Part shown: positions 22,751-30,366 of the stretch, piece after piece
Position numbering within the stretch: the first letter of the stretch is position 1
How the letters are laid out: each line of letters opens with the position of its first letter
Assembly (NCBI GenBank): GCA_022574655.1
Contig: JACZRQ010000007.1
Span: 1,737-47,652, forward strand
DNA length: 45,916 nucleotides
Direction: 5' to 3'
DNA from: Chloroflexota bacterium
Lineage (GTDB): Bacteria > Chloroflexota > Dehalococcoidia > SM23-28-2 > RBG-16-64-32
Program-made: the position numbers and the translations under genes
The notes under the pieces: model-generated
The model's database searches: none
What the model was told of the DNA's origin: nothing
What the model saw: the letters and a program-made list of their open reading frames with translations, nothing else

Positions 22751-23443
22751 CTACGGAGCCAGTCGCACGTTACCGTTCAAGTCGGTGTGGTACTCGTGCT
22801 GCGACCCCTGTATATCGAGGACGATCACGAAGCCCGGTGTGATGACCTGAGCGCAGAGCTCGCCGTCCGTTGCCGCGCCCAGGCAGGCGTTGGACCACTC
22901 CTGGAACGAAGCGCTCTCGACGACGATCGCCGATAGGTCGACTCCGAACTGAGTCTCGGCGTCGGCAAGGACAGCGTCGATCGCATCTCGTTCGCCCTCG
23001 ACCAGTGCGATCGGGTCGGAACCAGGCTCGGCATCGTCGAGATCACCGTCGAGGTCGACCACGATCATGTCTTCGCAGTCCGGGAATCCCGGAGCGCAGA
23101 CTGGTTGGATGACCGGTCCGTCGTCCGTGTCGATTGAGTCGTCGGCTTCGTTGTCGTTGAGGACCGTGTCGTCACAATCCCGGTTGTCATGTGAGCATAC
23201 CGGGAAAACCATGTCGTCGCTGTTGTCGGCCGCGACGTTGCCTTCGTCATCGTCAGCGCCGTCAGCTACCAGCGTGTCTTCACAGTCCGGGAATCCCGGA
23301 GCGCAGACTCCGGCTACTTCCGTTCCGTCACCGTCGGTCCCAGAGGCGTCGTCGCTGTCAAACACGCCCGCCAGGAACAGCGTCAGTGCCACTACTCCGG
23401 CGACAGCCGAAAGTGACCCTAGTAGTGCTATCCATCGCTTCAT
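22751..23443 (-). CDS. membrane-anchored extracytoplasmic protein with Cys/Asp repeats
   Basis: A 230-aa protein. The N-terminus KRWIALLGSLSAVAGVVALTLFLAGVF is a signal anchor. It is followed by an Asp-rich region with three repeats of about 12 residues (VCAPGFPDCEDT, VCSHDNRDCDDT, VCAPGFPDCEDM) separated by Asp-rich linkers, then a C-terminal domain with paired cysteines (NACLGAATDGELCAQVITPGFVIVLD) ending in a YHTDLNGNVR strand. The repeats could bind calcium or be disulfide-linked, which is inference. The start is ATG 23443 with AAGGAG 9 nt upstream, not the TTG used by the ORF track. No enzyme family is recognised. Confidence 0.72.
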   Translation of the reverse strand: MKRWIALLGSLSAVAGVVALTLFLAGVFDSDDASGTDGDGTEVAGVCAPGFPDCEDTLVADGADDDEGNVAADNSDDMVFPVCSHDNRDCDDTVLNDNEADDSIDTDDGPVIQPVCAPGFPDCEDMIVVDLDGDLDDAEPGSDPIALVEGERDAIDAVLADAETQFGVDLSAIVVESASFQEWSNACLGAATDGELCAQVITPGFVIVLDIQGSQHEYHTDLNGNVRLAP

Positions 23444-23533
23444 CGATTCGTTCTCCTTCAAGAATCTGTGGTTGTCGTTAGAGTGTTGACGGATGAAGCG
23501 GCGGAGAAGTTCCCTGCACTATAGAGGGTCAAT

Positions 23534-23569
23534 AGAAAAATCGCGGAAGCCCCGCTTGAAGCCTCCGCG
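23534..23569 (-). terminator. terminator of the FBP aldolase/phosphatase gene
   Basis: On minus, an imperfect hairpin CGCGGAGGC...GCTTCCGCG is followed by ATTTTTCT. It lies about 40 nt after the stop of the gene ending at 23605. Confidence 0.8.
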
Positions 23570-23604
23570 ATTAGAGTTTCCGGGTGGTTGAGCCGTGCCG
23601 TCCT

Positions 23605-24747
23605 CTACTCGACCTCAGCCGTTGCTGCGGCTACCGCGCCGTCTGACGACTTCTCGACCGTTGCCTGCCAGCGGTCGGCGAGCTTCGCCGCTACTGCCGG
23701 CATTGTCGTGTACTCCATCTCTTCCAGGGGCAGGCGGTGCGGCTCGAACGGGCCGTGCAGGCGCAGGAAGCTGCCGATCTCGTTGGCCTTGGCTCGTGCG
23801 TCGTCGTAGCTCGGGTCGTCGAACATGTCGCGCGGGCCGATGAGCTTGCCGTTGGCAAGCTGGAAACCGAGCGCTACCAGCCGCGGCGGTCCGTCGAAGC
23901 GCGCCGGGTGCGCGTCTTTGAGCGAGACCGGCATCAGCGGTCCGTGGTGGGAGCCGCGCATCCAGCCCTCGACGATAAACGGTGTCGAGAACGGCTCGAT
24001 CACCTCACCCACGGCGGGGAAGCTGCCCTGGCAGCGTACGACCATCGTTGGGTCGTCCTTGCCGACGTAGCGGCCGGCGATTAGCGATAGCTTGTCCGTG
24101 CTGGAGACGGCGGCGATTTCTCCGTTCAGCCGGTTGAACACGCGCTTCACCGCGTAGCGGTTGGGCGCGCCTATGAAGACGAGCATGTCGTACACCTCTT
24201 CCGGCGCGTTCAACGTGATCTGCGTGTGCTCCTTAACGTCCTGAATCTCGAACGCGAAACCGCCGTGTAGCGGCTCGGCGATCACCAGACCCGGGGTGTT
24301 GAAGGCGTCCGCGAACATCTTGTACAGCGGCAGGTTGAACGCGCCCGCCGAAGTCTTATCGCCCATGAATACGATGATCGGCTCCGAGGGCCGCTCTTCG
24401 ATCTCCATCTCAGCGGAACCGGGGCCGGCGCCCTTGATGTTCCCCGAGAAGGCGTCGGCCAGGAGGTCCTGCCCCGCGCCGTAAAGCTTCAGCTTTTTCG
24501 CCACCTCGGTTCCCGTGATGAACGTGTCCCAGGCCAGCTTATGGACTTCTTCGTTATCCTCACCATGATCGTGAGTCATGATCAGGAACAGATCGTCGCC
24601 ACAATAGCTGACGTGGTAATCGATCAGCAGGCCGCGTTGCTTCGCCTTCTCCAGCTCTTCCTGGCCGACGGCCAGGATGTCTGGGTGCATCGCCGAGTGG
24701 CCTACGAAGCCGCCAATGTCGGCCTTGATTGAGCTTATCGTAATCAT
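23605..24747 (-). CDS. fructose-1,6-bisphosphate aldolase/phosphatase (class V FBPase)
   Basis: A 380-aa bifunctional gluconeogenic enzyme that both condenses triose phosphates and dephosphorylates FBP to fructose 6-phosphate. It is characteristic of Archaea and deep-branching bacteria. Signatures: SSIKADIGGFVGHSAMHPDIL, YCGDDLFLIMTHDHG (metal-binding Asp/His), GDKTSAGAFNLPLYKMFAD, and the Y-x-x-K pair (Tyr198, Lys201 in NRYAVKRVFNR) used for aldolase Schiff-base chemistry in characterised enzymes. Length is at the family norm. The C-terminus has an Ala/Glu tail. A leader of about 130 nt with a hairpin precedes it, with TATACT at 24885-24880. Confidence 0.95.
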   Translation of the reverse strand: MITISSIKADIGGFVGHSAMHPDILAVGQEELEKAKQRGLLIDYHVSYCGDDLFLIMTHDHGEDNEEVHKLAWDTFITGTEVAKKLKLYGAGQDLLADAFSGNIKGAGPGSAEMEIEERPSEPIIVFMGDKTSAGAFNLPLYKMFADAFNTPGLVIAEPLHGGFAFEIQDVKEHTQITLNAPEEVYDMLVFIGAPNRYAVKRVFNRLNGEIAAVSSTDKLSLIAGRYVGKDDPTMVVRCQGSFPAVGEVIEPFSTPFIVEGWMRGSHHGPLMPVSLKDAHPARFDGPPRLVALGFQLANGKLIGPRDMFDDPSYDDARAKANEIGSFLRLHGPFEPHRLPLEEMEYTTMPAVAAKLADRWQATVEKSSDGAVAAATAEVE

Positions 24748-24784
24748 GCGAAATCTACCTCCGGGTGGTGAATGGTGAGGGGGA

Positions 24785-24802
24785 TACGGTTGGAGAACCG
24801 TA
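24785..24802 (-). promoter_or_regulatory. hairpin in the 5' leader of the FBP aldolase/phosphatase
   Basis: TACGGTT-GGAG-AACCGTA forms a perfect 7-bp stem with a 4-nt loop, about 38 nt upstream of the start. It could influence translation or mRNA stability. No known riboswitch is recognised. Confidence 0.4.
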
Positions 24803-24879
24803 CACAGGACGTAGTGTAAAGGCGTCCGTGCTGCGTTGCGCTGTGGGCAAGCGTGGGGCGGGTTCCAACACGTCTACGG

Positions 24880-24885
24880 AGTATA
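24880..24885 (-). promoter_or_regulatory. -10 box (TATACT) of the FBP aldolase/phosphatase
   Basis: TATACT on minus, about 132 nt upstream of the start codon. No convincing -35 is seen. The 177-bp gap 24748-24924 holds only this, the hairpin and G-rich sequence. Confidence 0.45.
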
Positions 24886-24924
24886 GCATAGGCCGCCGGT
24901 TGGGCCTTGGGCTGTGGGAATCGT

Positions 24925-25662
24925 CTACAGCGCGTTCAACACTTGGCGGGCCTTGGTCATCGCGCCCGGACCTGTGTCCTCGTCCGTCGCGTCCAGCCCC
25001 ATCGCCACGAAGTCGCTCAGGCGTTTTCGTAGCGCTTCCGTCTTCTCCCGCGCGATCTCATCGTTCCATGGTTTGAACCCCTGAAGCTTGCGCGGGCCTT
25101 CGCGCCCGCCCTCTGGGATGTACCAGTCGCGGTAGGAGCGACATCCCACCTGGAACATCAGATAGCCGATGTGCGACGTCGCCGCCGGGTAGCCGCGCGT
25201 CAGCACCTGCTCGCTCGGCTGCTGTGTCGGCGAATCGTACTCGACCATCATGTGCCCGCCCGCCGGTACGAGGTCCGACAGCAGCCTGAACAGCTGAAGC
25301 TCGAGACCGTTGGTTGTCAGATCGACCAATTTGCCAGCGATGGTCAGTCTCGAGTTGTAGCGGGTGAGTTCGACCCAGTTGAAGGCGGGGAACGGACCGG
25401 CGTTGTAGAGACCCAGCGCCAGCGGCTCATCGGCCAGTGCGCCGTTCGCGTCGGCGAGATACAGCTGGAAGTACTGCGACCCGACGTGGTTTTTGGGCCC
25501 CAGAAGGACGAGCAGCCGGTACACGCCCAACTTCCGTTCGTGTAGCCCCGAAAGCGGATGATCGCCGGGAAGGCGCCACTTTTTGGAAAGCAGCTCCTTT
25601 AACCGCGCTCGTGCGGACTCGTCAAGCGCTGTCGTATCTAGCGTCTCGTTAGCTGGGCTCAC
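24925..25662 (-). CDS. DUF1122-like protein, unknown function
   Basis: A 245-aa soluble protein. It has a helical N-terminus, then DHPLSGLHERKLGVYRLLVLLGPKNHVGSQYFQLYLA, LGLYNAGPFPAFNWVEL, a central VPAGGHMMVEYDSPTQQPSEQVLTRGYPAATSHIGYLMFQVGCRSYRDWYIPEGGREGPRKLQGFKP, and a charged helical tail. It resembles the archaeal/Chloroflexota DUF1122 family, from memory and not checked. The HMMVEYDS segment and large conserved loops hint at a methyltransferase-like or nucleotide-binding fold, without proof. The start is GTG at 25662 with TATAAT 6 nt upstream. It is divergent from the enoyl-CoA hydratase. Confidence 0.6.
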   Translation of the reverse strand: MSPANETLDTTALDESARARLKELLSKKWRLPGDHPLSGLHERKLGVYRLLVLLGPKNHVGSQYFQLYLADANGALADEPLALGLYNAGPFPAFNWVELTRYNSRLTIAGKLVDLTTNGLELQLFRLLSDLVPAGGHMMVEYDSPTQQPSEQVLTRGYPAATSHIGYLMFQVGCRSYRDWYIPEGGREGPRKLQGFKPWNDEIAREKTEALRKRLSDFVAMGLDATDEDTGPGAMTKARQVLNAL

Positions 25663-25668
25663 GGCGCC

Positions 25669-25674
25669 ATTATA
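25669..25674 (-). promoter_or_regulatory. -10 box (TATAAT) of the DUF1122-like gene
   Basis: A perfect TATAAT on minus with exactly 6 nt to the GTG start at 25662. Transcription would begin at or next to the start codon (leaderless). Confidence 0.6.
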
Positions 25675-25717
25675 CGTATCCGTTTGATGAGTGCGGAAAA
25701 GCCTGCCCGCCCGGTGC

Positions 25718-25723
25718 TATAAT
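25718..25723 (+). promoter_or_regulatory. -10 box (TATAAT) of the enoyl-CoA hydratase
   Basis: A perfect TATAAT 34 nt before the ATG at 25758, with AAGGAGG between. It shares the 95-bp divergent region with the DUF1122-like gene. Confidence 0.6.
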
Positions 25724-25757
25724 TCAGCCGCCCGCCCGTACCGAAGGAGGTAGCCCA

Positions 25758-26552
25758 ATGACCTACGAGCAGATCCTCGTCGACCGAAACGACCGCGTCG
25801 GCATCCTCACCCTCAACAGCCCAGACCGTCTGAACGCCTGGACGAACGTCATGGCGAAGGAGATCCGCGACGCCATCGAGTCGTTCAACAACGACGACTC
25901 GATCGGCGCAGTGGTCATGACTGGCGCCGGACGCGCCTTTTGCGCCGGCGCCGACATCAAGGGCTGGGACAAGCAGATCGCCGAGAGCGAAGAGAACGGA
26001 GACCGGCCTCGCGCGAACGCTGCTGCGGAGAGCTTCGTTCACTTCATCGCACGCTCGAAACCGATTATCTGCGCGATCAACGGCGTCTCGATCGGCGTCG
26101 GCCTGACGATCACGCTGCCGTGCGACGTTCGCATCGCCTCGGAGGATGCGCGCCTGGCGATGCGCTTCATCCGCATCGGCGTCTTGCCGGAGCTGGCGAG
26201 TACGAAGATTCTGGCGCACATCGTCGGCATGACGCACGCGCTCGAGCTGATGCTCTCCGGCCGCATCATCCCCGCCGAGGAAGCGGGCCGCATCGGCCTC
26301 GTCAACCGCGTCGTACCCGCCGACCGGCTCATGGACGAGGCGATGGAGACAGCGGCCGAGATCGCTTTCAACCCGGCGGACTCCATCAAGGCCGTGAAGA
26401 GCATGTTCTGGGAGAACCTGCAGGAGCCGACCATCGAGGAGGCGATGAAGCGCGAGGGCCGCGAGTTCAACGCGGCGATGGAACGGCCCTACTTCAAGGA
26501 GGCCGTCCACGCCTTCCTCGAAAAGCGACAGCCGGACTTCCACAAGGTCTAA
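25758..26552 (+). CDS. enoyl-CoA hydratase/isomerase family protein
   Basis: A 264-aa crotonase-fold protein acting on acyl-CoA, most likely hydrating enoyl-CoA in beta-oxidation. The oxyanion-hole segments are AGRAFCAGADIKGWDKQ and INGVSIGVGLTITLPCDVRIASEDARLAM. The second catalytic Glu position (usually E in MRFxxIGxxPE) appears in MRFIRIGVLPELASTKILAHIVG. The specificity loop SGRIIPAEEAGRIGLVNRVVP is typical. AAGGAGG lies 7 nt upstream of the ATG. It could equally be an isomerase or another CoA-processing crotonase. Confidence 0.93.
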   Translation: MTYEQILVDRNDRVGILTLNSPDRLNAWTNVMAKEIRDAIESFNNDDSIGAVVMTGAGRAFCAGADIKGWDKQIAESEENGDRPRANAAAESFVHFIARSKPIICAINGVSIGVGLTITLPCDVRIASEDARLAMRFIRIGVLPELASTKILAHIVGMTHALELMLSGRIIPAEEAGRIGLVNRVVPADRLMDEAMETAAEIAFNPADSIKAVKSMFWENLQEPTIEEAMKREGREFNAAMERPYFKEAVHAFLEKRQPDFHKV

Positions 26553-26601
26553 CACTAAACACCGCTACTACGTTCGATCGGGCGGGTGGGACAATGTACC
26601 C

Positions 26602-27945
26602 ATGACCTACGAAGACGCCATCGAATACCTCCTCACCTTCGCTGACTTCGAACGCAGTGGACGATTCCAGGACCGCCCTGATGTCGCACCGATGTTGGCG
26701 CTACTGCGGGAGCTGGGCGACCCGCATCTAGGGCGCGTGACCGTGCACATCGCTGGTTCCAAGGGGAAGGGCAGCGTCGCCGCCATGGTCGAGTCGTGTC
26801 TCCGCGCCGCCGGTCACGGCACGGGCCTCTACACCAGCCCGCACCTGCACTCGTACTGCGAACGCATCCGTGTCGACGGTCAACCGATAAGCGAGACGCA
26901 GTTCGCGGCCCTCGTCGAGGCGGTACAACCGGCGGTCGAGCGGCTCACTGAGCAGCTTGGCGAGCGCCGTCTCGTCACGTTCGATCTGCTGACCGCAATG
27001 GCGTTCCTTGCCTTCCGTCAGAGGGAGGTTGACGTGCAGGTCCTAGAGGTGGGGCTCGGTGGCCGCGTCGACAGCACGAACGTCTTCGAAACAAAGGACC
27101 TGGCGGTCATCACGCCGCTCTCGCTCGAACACACCGCCATCCTGGGAGACGACATCGAATCGATCGCCCGTGAGAAGGCGGCCATCATCACGCCTCAGTG
27201 CACGATCGTGATGGCGCCGCAGACAGATCCCGGTGCAGGGCGTACGGTTCGCGACGCGGTCAAGGCTGCGTCCGCGAGGCTGATCGATGTCGCCGGGCAG
27301 TACCGGTGGCGGGTGCTGGACCACGACCTGCGCGGTCAGACGCTCCGGATCGAACGCTCTGAAGGTGCGGTAGAGGTTTGGTTGCCGCTTATCGGTGGTC
27401 ACCAGGCGGAGAACGCGGCGACGGCTGTCGCCTGCATCGACGCCCTACGCGGTAGTCGGGACACGGCGCTGTCTGGGACCGACGAAGACATCGCTCGCGG
27501 GCTTTCTGCTGTGCAGTGGCATGGCCGCATGGAAGTGCTGCGCGAGCACCCGCTCGTGATCGCAGACGGCGCGCACAACGGTGAGTCCGCCCGTCGCCTC
27601 GTGGAAGCGCTGCGGGAGTATGTGCGGGTCGACCGTGCGACGTTTATCGTTGCCTGCCTCGGCGACAAGGACGTCGCCGCTCTGGCGGCCGAGATTGCGC
27701 CGATGGCGGAACGTGTTTTCGCCACACAGACGGCGCACCCGCGCGCCATGAATCCGTCGCAAATCGTAGCGTCGTTTCGTGGCTCTGGCGTACCTACAGA
27801 CACGTGTGACAGTGTGAAATCTGCTGTTGATAAGGCGATAGATGTTACGCAACCTGACGGAGTAATATGTCTTTTAGGCTCGCTCTCAGTGGCCGCTGCA
27901 GGCCGTGAATATCTACTTCGGGTTGGCGTGCGGGCACGTGGCTAG
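26602..27945 (+). CDS. folC: folylpolyglutamate synthase/dihydrofolate synthase
   Basis: A 447-aa Mur-ligase-fold enzyme that joins glutamate to dihydropteroate and/or extends the folate polyglutamate tail. The ATP loop is AGSKGKGSVAAMVES (usual GTNGKGS), followed by TSPHLHSYCERIRVDG, VLEVGLGGRVDSTNVF (Mg/DHP region), ITPLSLEHTAILGDDIESIAREKAAII, and the C-terminal domain with WHGRMEVL and IADGAHNGESARRL. Length is normal. It follows the crotonase by 49 nt and precedes fabF by 18 nt, so it is probably in one transcription unit. Confidence 0.96.
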   Translation: MTYEDAIEYLLTFADFERSGRFQDRPDVAPMLALLRELGDPHLGRVTVHIAGSKGKGSVAAMVESCLRAAGHGTGLYTSPHLHSYCERIRVDGQPISETQFAALVEAVQPAVERLTEQLGERRLVTFDLLTAMAFLAFRQREVDVQVLEVGLGGRVDSTNVFETKDLAVITPLSLEHTAILGDDIESIAREKAAIITPQCTIVMAPQTDPGAGRTVRDAVKAASARLIDVAGQYRWRVLDHDLRGQTLRIERSEGAVEVWLPLIGGHQAENAATAVACIDALRGSRDTALSGTDEDIARGLSAVQWHGRMEVLREHPLVIADGAHNGESARRLVEALREYVRVDRATFIVACLGDKDVAALAAEIAPMAERVFATQTAHPRAMNPSQIVASFRGSGVPTDTCDSVKSAVDKAIDVTQPDGVICLLGSLSVAAAGREYLLRVGVRARG

Positions 27946-27963
27946 AGCAAATTGGAGGTGTCT

Positions 27964-29217
27964 ATGGGTGGCAGAAACGGAACTCGTGTAGTAATCACCG
28001 GCATGGGGGCGATAACCCCGATCGGTAACTCCGTGCCCGAGTTCTGGAAGTCGGCCTTGGCAGGCAAATCTGGAATCGATGTCCTTACTCAATTCGATCA
28101 TTCTCAGTACCCGGTCCACTTGGCTGGTGAGGTCAAGGGGTTCGACCCCCAGGACTACATGGAAAAGCGTGACGCCCGCCGCATGGGGCGCTTCAGCCAG
28201 TTCGCCGTCGCCGGCACCCGCGAAGCGCTCCAGCATGCGGAACTCGACCTCGATAAGGTTGACCGGACCCGCGTTGGCGTTCACCTCGGCAACGGAATCG
28301 GTGGTCTCGTGGACACGCAGGTCGCTGTTCGCACCATCGACAGCCGGGGCGGCATGAGGATCGACCCCTTCTTCTTCCCGAAGACTCTACCGAACATGGC
28401 TGCCGCGCACGTCAGTCTGATCTTCGGCGCCAAAGGTTATTCGAACACCGTGATCACCGCCTGCGCTGCGGGCACGCAAGCGATCGGCGACGCCATGGAC
28501 CTCGTACGGGCGGGACGTGTCGACGTTGTGATCACCGGCGGTACAGAGGCGAGCCTTGGAGAGGTCGGCCTCTGCGGCTTCGCGGTCATCCGGGCGCTAT
28601 CCAGGGAGAACGGCGAGGCGCTTAAGTCGAGCCGGCCGTTCGACAAAGAGCGCGACGGATTCATCGCCGCGGAGGGAGCGGGGATCCTCATACTCGAGAA
28701 CCTGGAGCATGCGCAGCGCCGAGGCGCGCCGATCTTAGCCGAGGTTGCCGGATTCGGCGCCACGAACGATGCTCACCACGTCGTAGCGCCCTGCGCGGAT
28801 GGTGATGGAGCCATGCGCGCGATGCAGTTGGCGATCGACGACGCTGGCGTTGCTCCGGCGGAGATCGATTACATTAACGCTCACGGTACCTCCACCCAGC
28901 TCAACGATGCTTCCGAGACCGCCGCGATCAAGCGAACTCTCGGTGAAGACGCCTATCGCGTTCCCATCAGCTCCACGAAGTCGATGATCGGGCACTCGTT
29001 CGGCGCCGCCGGCGCCGTCGAGTCCGTCGCAACGGTGCAGACTATCCGTAACGGAATCATCCATCCCACGATCAACTACGAGCACCCGGATCCCGACTGC
29101 GACTTGGACTACGTGCCGAACGAATCGAGAAAGGCCGACGTACGCGTGGCGATGAAGAACAGCTTCGGCTTCGGTGGGCACAACGCCTGCCTCGTCTTCA
29201 AACGCTTCGACGAGTAG
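27964..29217 (+). CDS. fabF: 3-oxoacyl-ACP synthase II
   Basis: A 417-aa condensing enzyme of type II fatty-acid synthesis. It starts RVVITGMGAITPIGNSVPEFW. The Cys-His-His triad is in ITACAAGTQAIGDAM, INAHGTSTQLND, and STKSMIGHSFGAAGAVE; the terminal NSFGFGGHNACLVF is conserved. I choose ATG at 27964 with GGAGGTG about 5 nt upstream; the ORF-track TTG at 27952 lies inside that ribosome site. Close packing with folC suggests cotranscription. A hairpin follows at 29281-29300. Confidence 0.97.
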   Translation: MGGRNGTRVVITGMGAITPIGNSVPEFWKSALAGKSGIDVLTQFDHSQYPVHLAGEVKGFDPQDYMEKRDARRMGRFSQFAVAGTREALQHAELDLDKVDRTRVGVHLGNGIGGLVDTQVAVRTIDSRGGMRIDPFFFPKTLPNMAAAHVSLIFGAKGYSNTVITACAAGTQAIGDAMDLVRAGRVDVVITGGTEASLGEVGLCGFAVIRALSRENGEALKSSRPFDKERDGFIAAEGAGILILENLEHAQRRGAPILAEVAGFGATNDAHHVVAPCADGDGAMRAMQLAIDDAGVAPAEIDYINAHGTSTQLNDASETAAIKRTLGEDAYRVPISSTKSMIGHSFGAAGAVESVATVQTIRNGIIHPTINYEHPDPDCDLDYVPNESRKADVRVAMKNSFGFGGHNACLVFKRFDE

Positions 29218-29280
29218 CGTTACCTTTCGCGTTGCGAGTTCTGGTTGTCGCCGCCATTCGGCCCGTCATTCTGAGCGCTG

Positions 29281-29300
29281 GAGACGTTCCTCAACGTCTC
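29281..29300 (+). terminator. hairpin downstream of fabF, within an intergenic repeat-like stretch
   Basis: GAGACGTT-CCTC-AACGTCTC is a perfect 8-bp stem with a 4-nt loop, followed by a pyrimidine-rich but not pure-T stretch. The surrounding text (TCATTCTGAGCG before, CTTCGCGAAGG after) looks like a dispersed intergenic element. Terminator function is possible. Confidence 0.45.
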
Positions 29301-29385
29301 GGTCCCTCTTCGCGAAGGCTGTGGGGCGGGGTGGCGCAGTGAACCTTCATTGGGGGTTCTCTCCAACCTTCGGAAGGAGCCTCCC

Positions 29386-30366
29386 GTGCGGGTGCTAGTC
29401 GTTGGCGGCGCCGGTTACATCGGTAGCGTCACCGTCGATCAGCTCATCGTCGAAGGCCATTCAGTCACGGTCCTCGACAGCCTGATCTCCGGCCACACCC
29501 GAGCGGTCAATTCAGACGCCGAGCTTGTAGAGGCGGAGGTCCGGGATGAGGCGGCGGTGGGCCGCGTCTTCGCCAACAACGACTTCGATGCCGTCATCAA
29601 TTACAGCGGCTACATCCTCGCCGGCGAGTCCGTTCAGCAGCCGGGCCGCTACTTCGCGAACAACGTTGGCGGCTGCATCGCGCTTCTTAACGCAATGGTG
29701 ACATATGGCGTCACGCGCTTTGTGTTCAGTTCCAGCGCCGCCGTCTACGGGGAGCCGGAAGGTGTCCCGATCTCCGAAGACGCTCCCATTCGCCCGGTGA
29801 ACCCGTACGGCGAGACCAAGGCGATCGTCGAGCGGATGCTCCCCTGGTATGAGCGCCAGTTCGATCTTCGCCACGTGTCGCTGCGCTACTTCAACGCCGC
29901 CGGCGCGACCGAGGAACGTGGCGAGAACCACATGCCGGAGTCGCACCTGATACCGAACGTGCTGCAGGTAGCGCAGGGCGAACGGGAGGTGCTGACGCTG
30001 TTCGGTACCGACTACCCAACGCCCGATGGCACCTGCGTTCGCGACTACATCCACGTCTCGGACCTCGCCGATGCTCACCTGCGCGCTCTCAAGCGAACCG
30101 AGGATGGCAGCGGGGCCTACAACCTCGGCAACGGCCACGGTTTCTCGAACCGCGAAGTCATCGACGCTGCCTCACGTGTCGTTGGGGAGCAGATACCCGT
30201 CGAAGAACGGGAGCGTCGGCCAGGCGATCCGGCGTCGCTTGTTGCGTCCAACGCGCTGGCGGCGGCGGAACTGGGCTGGCATCCGGAAGTGACGGACATC
30301 GAAGAGATCATCGCCTCCGCCTGGCGCTGGCACTCGGCTCACCCCAAGGGTTACTCCCCGCCTTAG
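29386..30366 (+). CDS. galE: UDP-glucose 4-epimerase
   Basis: A 326-aa extended SDR that interconverts UDP-glucose and UDP-galactose for surface glycans. NAD-binding GGAGYIGS is at the N-terminus. The catalytic Ser lies in FVFSSSAAVYG, the YxxxK pair in NPYGETKAIVE, with NLRYFNAAGA-like RYFNAAGATEE and the substrate segment TPDGTCVRDYIHVSDLADAH. I choose GTG at 29386 with AAGGAG 6 nt upstream, since the conserved VRVLVVGGAGYIG starts here and not at 29350. The stop overlaps the convergent membrane-protein gene. Confidence 0.94.
   Translation: MRVLVVGGAGYIGSVTVDQLIVEGHSVTVLDSLISGHTRAVNSDAELVEAEVRDEAAVGRVFANNDFDAVINYSGYILAGESVQQPGRYFANNVGGCIALLNAMVTYGVTRFVFSSSAAVYGEPEGVPISEDAPIRPVNPYGETKAIVERMLPWYERQFDLRHVSLRYFNAAGATEERGENHMPESHLIPNVLQVAQGEREVLTLFGTDYPTPDGTCVRDYIHVSDLADAHLRALKRTEDGSGAYNLGNGHGFSNREVIDAASRVVGEQIPVEERERRPGDPASLVASNALAAAELGWHPEVTDIEEIIASAWRWHSAHPKGYSPP

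Noticed and set aside
24748-24924. Possible tRNA or known riboswitch in the FBPase leader
   Set aside because: GGTTCCAAC-like text was noticed, but no cloverleaf with matching acceptor and anticodon arms could be built, and no known riboswitch core is recognisable.
25659-26555. A 298-aa minus-strand ORF opposite the enoyl-CoA hydratase
   Set aside because: Antisense shadow of a well-supported crotonase gene, with no domain and no ribosome site.
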